Positions 59,026 through 64,000 of a DNA stretch of 64,000 nucleotides are shown here, piece by piece. The notes beneath the pieces were generated by a model. That model had not been told where the DNA came from and ran no database searches. It saw nothing but the letters and a program-made list of their open reading frames with translations. Position 1 is the stretch's first letter; every line of letters starts with the position of its first letter. The position numbers and the translations under genes were made by a program. The stretch is from an uncultured Kiritimatiellota bacterium (GTDB lineage: Bacteria > Verrucomicrobiota > Kiritimatiellia > RFP12 > UBA1067), in NCBI GenBank assembly GCA_934635385.1, contig CAKTZI010000018.1, positions 8,481 to 72,480 on the forward strand, given 5' to 3'.

Positions 59026-61169
59026 GCTACGCGGAGCGGATGGCGCGCCTGACGGCGCGGAAAATCGCCCAGACGGCCGACAAGCAGGCGAAGCTCGGTG
59101 CGCGCGACGAGGACGACTACGGCCTCGTCCTGCCGCCCGAGACGTTCAAGGCCGACCTGCCCGTGCGCGACGCGACCGGGCAGTTCTCCGGCCCGCGCGC
59201 ATGGGCGGCGAACTTCCGCTGGCTCATGGAGCGTCATCCGCTCTACATCGACCCCGACGACGCGATCGCCGGGCGCTGGATGTTCATGCTCTCGCGCATG
59301 CGCCTCGGCTATCAGCTGTCGCGATCGAACTTCGCGTTCGACTACTCGTTCCTCGAACCGCTCCAGAAGAAGTACGACATCACGACCGGCATCGGCAAGG
59401 ATGCGCACTTCGCGCCCGACTACCGGATCGGCCTCGAACTCGGCTGGGGCGGGCTGCTCGCGAAGGTGCGCGCGGCGCGGCGGAAGTTCGCCGCCGATCC
59501 CGTCGCCGCCGAGCTGCTGGAGGCGGAGGAGACGGCGATTCTCGGCGTGCAGACGTGGGTTCGCCGTCTCGGCGAGGCGGCCGCCGACCGCTCGATGACC
59601 GAGGCGGACGCCGAACGCCGCGCGAACCTCGTCGCGATGGCGCGAACCTGCTTCGCGATCGTCGACGCGCCGCCCGCGACCTTCCGCGAGGCCGTGCAGT
59701 GGATCGCGGTCTTCAACATGGCCTCGCGCACCTACAACCGCGACGGCGCGGGCGGGCAGCTCGACGAGCTGCTGCGCCCCTACTACGTGCGCGACACGGC
59801 CGCCGGCCTCCTCACCGACGAAGAGGCCGAGTTCCTCTGCTTCTGCCTGCTGCTCAACGACCCCCACTACTACCAGCTCGGCGGGCCGGCGGCGGACGGC
59901 TCCGACCAGACGAGCCGCATGAGCTACATCATCCTCGAAGCCGCCGCGAAGCTGAAGTCGAGCTGCAACCTGACGATCCGCGTGTGGGACGGCATGGATC
60001 GCCGCCTCTACCGGCGCGGCGTCGAGATCCTGCTCCAGAACCGCCTCGGCTATCCGCGCTTCTCGGGCGACAAGGCCCTCGTGGAGGGCTTCATGAAGAA
60101 CGGCTATTCCGCCGAGCTCGCCCGCAGCCGCATCGCCGTCGGCTGCAACTGGATGTCGATGCCGGGGCTCGAATACACCCTGAACGACGTCGTCAAGATC
60201 AACATCGCCAAGGTCTTCGAGGTCGCGTTCGCCGAGTCGGGCTCCCTCGACGAGCTGGAGGCGAACTACCGCCGGCATTTCAGGGCCGCCGTCGACGTGA
60301 CGGCGCAGGGCATCGACTTCCACCTCGACCACCAGTATCTCAACGAGCCGGAGCTGCTGCTGAACCTTCTCTCGCACGGCCCGATCGAGAAGGGCAGGGA
60401 CGTGAGCCACGGCGGCGCGACCTACTACAACATGGCCATCGACGGCGCGGGGCTCGCGGTCGTCGCGGACAGTTTCGGCGCGCTCGAACAGCGCGTCGCG
60501 CAGGAGAAGGCCCTGACGTTCGCCGAAGTCAAGCGCGCCGTCGCGGCGAACTTCGCGGGGGCGGACGGCGAGCGGGTCCGCAAGCTGCTCGACGCCTCCG
60601 GCCGCTACGGACACGGCGGCACGGCGGCCGACCGCTGGGCGGTGCGCCTCACGGAAATTCTGGACGCGGAGATCGCCGGGCACACGACGCCGCACGGCTT
60701 CAAGCTGATTCCCGGCTGGTTCACGTGGGCGGACACGATCCGCTTCGGCAAGGCCGTCGGCGCGACGCCGAACGGACGCAAGGCGGGCGAGCCGATCTCG
60801 CACGGGGCGAATCCGCTCCCCGGCTTCCGCAAGGACGGTGCGCTGACCGCGATGGCGCGCGCCGTCGCCTCGGTGCAGCCCGGCTGGGGCAACACCGCGC
60901 CGTGGCAGCTGGAGGTCGACCTCGGCCTCGCGGACGATCCGGGCGCCGTGGACAAGCTCATGGCGCTGCTGGACGGCCACTTCGCGCTCGGCGGCACGCT
61001 CGTCAACATCAACGTCGTGGACGCCGAGAAGATCCGCGCGGCGCACAGGGACCCGTCGAAGTATCCCGACCTCGTCGTGCGTGTCACGGGCTTCACCGCC
61101 TACTTCAATTCGCTTTCGCCCGCGTTCCGCGAACTCGTCGTGAAACGCCTCGTCAAGGAGACCCTCTGA
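59022..61169 (+). CDS. Glycyl radical enzyme of an uncharacterised type
   Basis: A 715-residue pyruvate-formate-lyase-like enzyme. The glycyl radical site is RVTGF with Gly690 near the C-terminus. The catalytic thiyl Cys is Cys375 in AVGCNWMSMPG. In diol dehydratases, choline lyase and HPA decarboxylase the Cys is followed by x-Glu (GCxE); here it is GCNW, so the acid/base is different and the known reactions do not simply fit. The length (715) is short of the usual 780-850, and no microcompartment-targeting extension is present. It lies between a sugar epimerase and a Na+ symporter, so a sugar-derived substrate is likely. It acts only without oxygen. Confidence 0.88.
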   Translation: MSYAERMARLTARKIAQTADKQAKLGARDEDDYGLVLPPETFKADLPVRDATGQFSGPRAWAANFRWLMERHPLYIDPDDAIAGRWMFMLSRMRLGYQLSRSNFAFDYSFLEPLQKKYDITTGIGKDAHFAPDYRIGLELGWGGLLAKVRAARRKFAADPVAAELLEAEETAILGVQTWVRRLGEAAADRSMTEADAERRANLVAMARTCFAIVDAPPATFREAVQWIAVFNMASRTYNRDGAGGQLDELLRPYYVRDTAAGLLTDEEAEFLCFCLLLNDPHYYQLGGPAADGSDQTSRMSYIILEAAAKLKSSCNLTIRVWDGMDRRLYRRGVEILLQNRLGYPRFSGDKALVEGFMKNGYSAELARSRIAVGCNWMSMPGLEYTLNDVVKINIAKVFEVAFAESGSLDELEANYRRHFRAAVDVTAQGIDFHLDHQYLNEPELLLNLLSHGPIEKGRDVSHGGATYYNMAIDGAGLAVVADSFGALEQRVAQEKALTFAEVKRAVAANFAGADGERVRKLLDASGRYGHGGTAADRWAVRLTEILDAEIAGHTTPHGFKLIPGWFTWADTIRFGKAVGATPNGRKAGEPISHGANPLPGFRKDGALTAMARAVASVQPGWGNTAPWQLEVDLGLADDPGAVDKLMALLDGHFALGGTLVNINVVDAEKIRAAHRDPSKYPDLVVRVTGFTAYFNSLSPAFRELVVKRLVKETL

Positions 61170-61171
61170 CC

Positions 61172-62869
61172 ATGCTTCTGAACGGACTCGACTGGACGGT
61201 CATCGCCGCGTTCTTCGCGGCGCTTGCGCTCATCCCGGCCATCGCCGCACGGCGCGCGAAGAAGACGGCGAACGACTTCTTCACCTCCGGGAAGTCCATG
61301 CCGTGGTGGCTCATCGGTTTCTCGATGGTCGCCGCGACGACGGCGACGGACAGCGCGAACTTCTTCACCGAGGTCATCCGCCGCGACGGCATGGGCGGCA
61401 ACTGGATCATGTGGGCGTTCATCCTGACGGGGCTCCTCACGGTCTTCGTCTACGCGAAGCTCTGGGTCAGGTCGGGCGTGACGACGGACATCGAGTTCTA
61501 CGAGCTGCGCTATTCGGGGAAGCCCGCCGCGTTCCTGCGCGCGTTCCGCACGCTCTACCTCGGCGTCGTCTTCAACGTGCTCGTCCTCGGCAACGTCATC
61601 CTCGCGGCGGTCAAGATCGGCGTCGTCCTCTTCGGCATCGAGCCGTCGACCATCTACTGGGTCACGGTCGTCGCCTCGGTCGTCTACACGTTCTTCGGCG
61701 GCATTCGCGGCGTCATCTGGACGGACTTCTTCCTCTTCCTCGTCATCATGGCGGGTGCGGTCGCGGCGATGGTCTACGGCCTCAGACTGCCCGAAGTCGG
61801 CGGGATGGCGGGCATCGTCTCGAATTCCGAGACGGCTTGGCGGCTCTCGCTCCTGCCGGACTTCTCGTCGTGGGACACGCTTCTCGTGATGTTCGTCCTG
61901 CCGCTCGCCGTGCAGTGGTGGAACGTCTGGAAGGCGGGCAGCGAGCCGGGCGGCGGCGGCTACATCGTCCAGCGCATGCTGACGGCGAAGTCGGAGACGC
62001 ACGCCCTCGGCGGCACGCTCTTCTTCAACGTCCTCAACTGGGTGATCCGTCCGTGGCCGTGGTACATCGTCGGTCTCTGCTCGGTGCTCGTCTACCCGGA
62101 CCTCGCGTCGATCCAGGCGGCGTTCCCGAAGGTCGATCCGTCGCTCATCCACGGCGACATGGCGTATCCGGCGATGCTGACGAAGGTGCCGAACGGCTGG
62201 CTCGGCCTCGTTGCCGCGTCGATGATGGGAGCGCTCTTCTCGACGGTCGCGGCGCACCTCAACCTCGGCAGCGCCTATGTCGTGAACGACTTCTGGAAGC
62301 GGTTCGTGCGTCCGTCGGCGGGTGACCGCGAACTCATCTGGGTCGGACGCGCCGCGATGCTCGCGCTGCTGCTCCTCGGCTGCGCGCTCGCGCCGCACCT
62401 GAAGAGCGCGAAGGCCGCTTTCGACCTCATGCTTCTCATCGGCGCGGGCTCGGGCGCGATCTTCCTCCTGCGGTGGTTCTGGATGCGCATCAACGCCTGG
62501 ACGGAGCTGACGGGCATGTTCGTCTCCTTTGTCGCCGCGCTCGTCCTGCAGCTCGGATTCCCGCAGCTCGCGTCATGGCAGAAGATGCTGATCACGATCG
62601 CCGTCACGTCCGTGAGCTGGCTCACCGTCACGTTCCTGACGCGGCCGACGGACGCGGCGACGGCGGCGCGGTTCAAGGCGGCGGTGCGTGCGGACGGACG
62701 CGACGTCGGCAAGGGGCTCGTCCTGATGGCCGTCTCGTCGTTCGCGCTCTTCGACCTGATGTACATGGTGGGCGCGTGGATCTACGGCTGGTACGCGAAG
62801 GCGGCGGTCGCGACCGTGCTGGCGCTCGCGGCGTCCGTCTTCGTCGCGCGGGGCATTCGGAAGCGCTGA
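61172..62869 (+). CDS. Sodium:solute symporter (SSS family)
   Basis: A 565-residue transporter with about 13-14 transmembrane helices. ANDFFTSGKSMPWWLIGFSMVAATTATDSANFFTE and the YELRYSGKPAAFLRAF segment are typical of SSS members close to the sugar (SGLT) and sialate branches. It should import the substrate of the pathway with Na+. The GRE stop is 2 bases upstream; AAGGAG in the end of that gene serves as its ribosome site. Confidence 0.9.
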   Translation: MLLNGLDWTVIAAFFAALALIPAIAARRAKKTANDFFTSGKSMPWWLIGFSMVAATTATDSANFFTEVIRRDGMGGNWIMWAFILTGLLTVFVYAKLWVRSGVTTDIEFYELRYSGKPAAFLRAFRTLYLGVVFNVLVLGNVILAAVKIGVVLFGIEPSTIYWVTVVASVVYTFFGGIRGVIWTDFFLFLVIMAGAVAAMVYGLRLPEVGGMAGIVSNSETAWRLSLLPDFSSWDTLLVMFVLPLAVQWWNVWKAGSEPGGGGYIVQRMLTAKSETHALGGTLFFNVLNWVIRPWPWYIVGLCSVLVYPDLASIQAAFPKVDPSLIHGDMAYPAMLTKVPNGWLGLVAASMMGALFSTVAAHLNLGSAYVVNDFWKRFVRPSAGDRELIWVGRAAMLALLLLGCALAPHLKSAKAAFDLMLLIGAGSGAIFLLRWFWMRINAWTELTGMFVSFVAALVLQLGFPQLASWQKMLITIAVTSVSWLTVTFLTRPTDAATAARFKAAVRADGRDVGKGLVLMAVSSFALFDLMYMVGAWIYGWYAKAAVATVLALAASVFVARGIRKR

Positions 62870-62876
62870 GGGGGAC

Positions 62877-63608
62877 ATGGGCATCGTCTTTGACATCAAG
62901 CGCGGCAGCGTGAAGGACGGCCCCGGCCTCCGCACGAGCGTCTTCCTGAAGGGATGCCCGCTCCGCTGCGTTTGGTGTCACAATCCCGAATCGCAGGCCG
63001 CCGCGCCGCAGAAGGCCGTGACGACGGGCGAGGTCTGCGGACGCGAGATGTCCGTTGTTGAGGTGATGGCCGAAGTCCTCGCTGACCGGCCGTTCTACGG
63101 AACGGAGGGAGGCGTGACGCTGACGGGCGGCGAGCCGACGATGCAGCCGGATTTCGCCGTTCGGCTTGCGGCGGCGGCGCAGGCGGTGGGCGTCCGCGTC
63201 GCGCTCGACACGTGCGGCGCGGCGCCGTGGACAACGTTCGCGCGGCTGTTGCCGTCTGTCGATCTCTTTCTTTACGATCTCAAATGTATGGATGCCGCAC
63301 GGCACCGCGAACTGACGGGTGTCGGGAACGAGCGAATTCTCGACAATCTGCGGCGTCTTGACGCGGCGGGCGCGCGGCTCTGGATCCGCTGTCCGCTCGT
63401 GCCGGGGCTCAACGATGCGGACGCCGATCTTGCCGCGCTCCGCGCTTTCATCGCGACGTTGCGGCACGCGGAGAAGGTGGAGGCCTGTCCCTATCATGCG
63501 CTGGGGCTGGAGAAGTATGCGAAGTTCGGCATCCCGGTGCGCTTCGCCCGAACGGAAGAGCCCACGGCCGCCGACCGCGCCCGCTGGCGCGCCGCCCTAT
63601 CGGTCTGA
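62877..63608 (+). CDS. Glycyl radical enzyme activase (radical SAM)
   Basis: A 243-residue radical SAM enzyme that installs the glycyl radical. The cluster motif CPLRCVWC gives Cys27, Cys31 and Cys34 (CX3CX2C). GGEPTMQPDFAV binds SAM and LDTCGAAPW follows. The ferredoxin-like insert with extra Fe-S clusters, seen in activases of diol dehydratases and choline lyase, is missing, so it resembles the short PflA type. It lies 7 bases after the symporter gene and is the last gene of the operon. Confidence 0.93.
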   Translation: MGIVFDIKRGSVKDGPGLRTSVFLKGCPLRCVWCHNPESQAAAPQKAVTTGEVCGREMSVVEVMAEVLADRPFYGTEGGVTLTGGEPTMQPDFAVRLAAAAQAVGVRVALDTCGAAPWTTFARLLPSVDLFLYDLKCMDAARHRELTGVGNERILDNLRRLDAAGARLWIRCPLVPGLNDADADLAALRAFIATLRHAEKVEACPYHALGLEKYAKFGIPVRFARTEEPTAADRARWRAALSV

Positions 63609-63651
63609 TCAATCCAGACCTCCCGCAAGCCGCAGAGCGTCATCTCTGCCC

Positions 63652-63797
63652 TGGGGACAGACCCCTTCTACTCTTGGGGACAGGCCCCTAGAATCATTTC
63701 CAAAAAATCATTGAACTCGAATGTTTTGTTCGTTTAACGGCCATTTTTGTGGGGACAGGCCCCGCTAGACGTGTAGCCAGTCGCGGGGACAGACCCC
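63652..63797. repeat. Four GGGGACAGACCCC repeats before the transposase gene
   Basis: Within the 334-base gap 63609-63942, TGGGGACAGACCCC-type 14-mers begin at 63652, 63675, 63750 and 63784, in the orientation opposite to the 19250-19440 cluster. The remainder of the gap holds an 11-bp-phased CTTAAG array and a promoter. Confidence 0.88.
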
Positions 63798-63814
63798 GTT
63801 GTCAGAGTCTGAAC

Positions 63815-63853
63815 CTTAAGAAATCTTAAGGCAAATCTTAAGGTAGTCTTAAG
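63815..63853. promoter_or_regulatory. Four CTTAAG boxes at about 11-bp spacing
   Basis: CTTAAG occurs at 63815, 63825, 63837 and 63848, spaced 10, 12 and 11 bases, i.e. on one face of the helix, just upstream of the transposase promoter. Confidence 0.6.
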
Positions 63854-63871
63854 GTTTCTTTCGCGGAAATA

Positions 63872-63880
63872 TGCCATACT
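63872..63880 (+). promoter_or_regulatory. Extended -10 promoter, REP-associated transposase
   Basis: TGCCATACT lies 62 bases before the ATG at 63943. Confidence 0.45.
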
Positions 63881-63942
63881 GTCTCCCGTCCGGGCGGATG
63901 GGCCGCCCGACGGCAACGAAACGCAGACAAGGAGAGACGGAA

Positions 63943-64000
63943 ATGGCAAGGACGAACAGGATCAAGGCCGACGGCGACGCGCACTACCACGTCATGTCGC
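63943..64000 (+). CDS. REP-associated tyrosine transposase (RAYT), start only
   Basis: Only the first 19 codons are in the window (MARTNRIKADGDAHYHVMS, running off the edge). That opening, with a basic N-terminus and the YHV(M/T)S turn, is typical of Y1/RAYT proteins, single-stranded-DNA transposases domesticated with REP sequences. An AAGGAGAGACGG site precedes the ATG. Four inverted GGGGACAGACCCC copies lie upstream, as expected for such a pair. Confidence 0.7.
   Translation, partial: MARTNRIKADGDAHYHVMS

Noticed and set aside
59022..61169. Pyruvate formate-lyase
   Set aside because: No Cys-Cys active-site pair; the thiyl motif is GCNW and the neighbours are sugar genes.

Overview
The window is GC-rich chromosomal DNA from a bacterium. 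Gene content, long alanine/glutamate-rich protein tails, many dispersed repeats and a fermentative sugar-use repertoire fit an uncultured member of the PVC group, most likely Kiritimatiellota (Verrucomicrobiota) from an anoxic or gut habitat. This assignment is inferred from gene content without any database search. An outer-membrane-type beta-barrel protein and LPS-type sugar genes point to a Gram-negative envelope. A HydF-like maturase and a glycyl radical enzyme point to anaerobic life.

Layout. 98-5591: Na+/Ca2+ exchanger, cytidylate kinase read through in frame into a secreted GH31 glycosidase, and an efflux adaptor plus ABC ATPase without permease. 5622-10765: coaD, yceD, rpmF, plsX and leuS. 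10798-16153: pilB-type ATPase, then the rpmJ-rpsM-rpsK-rpsD-rpoA-rplQ-rpsU block closed by a strong terminator. 16198-21667: glgB, nfo, a cluster of GGGGTCTGTCCCCA repeats and a ClpB without N domain. 21700-27856: one long operon of HNH nuclease, tcdA and six envelope-sugar genes, followed by a broken transposase-like gene and, on the minus strand, a flippase and a possible glycosyltransferase. 31484-37212: pth, hydF, and minus-strand nagB, zinc-ribbon, NUC1 nuclease, repeat-headed lipoprotein and nifS genes. 37248-43438: minus-strand operon ftsH-cdaA-(cdaR stub)-ftsK-rodZ. 43611-51043: two restriction-modification systems (an Eco29kI-type pair and a large MmeI-like single-chain enzyme) with an outer-membrane protein, HU and a dehydratase between them. 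51036-55857: a secreted small protein, FabG/KS/chain-length-factor/acyltransferase genes resembling part of an aryl-polyene pathway, and an MFS transporter. 55879-56335: a 457-bp palindromic element, followed by tRNA-Ala(GGC). 56529-63608: a regulator, AGE epimerase, glycyl radical enzyme, Na+ symporter and activase cluster. 63652 to the edge: more GGGGACAGACCCC repeats and the start of a REP-associated transposase.

Three themes stand out. First, all 21 promoters I could pick have an extended -10 (TGnTATAAT-like), and about half lie so close to the start codon that the mRNA should be leaderless. Second, short repeat elements, often built of 9-bp units and often folded as inverted repeats, sit in frame inside conserved genes (leuS, glgB, hydF, rodZ, an MFS gene, the MmeI-like gene). 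Third, the 56.5-63.6 kb cluster looks like an uncharacterised anaerobic sugar pathway built around a glycyl radical enzyme with an unusual active-site motif.
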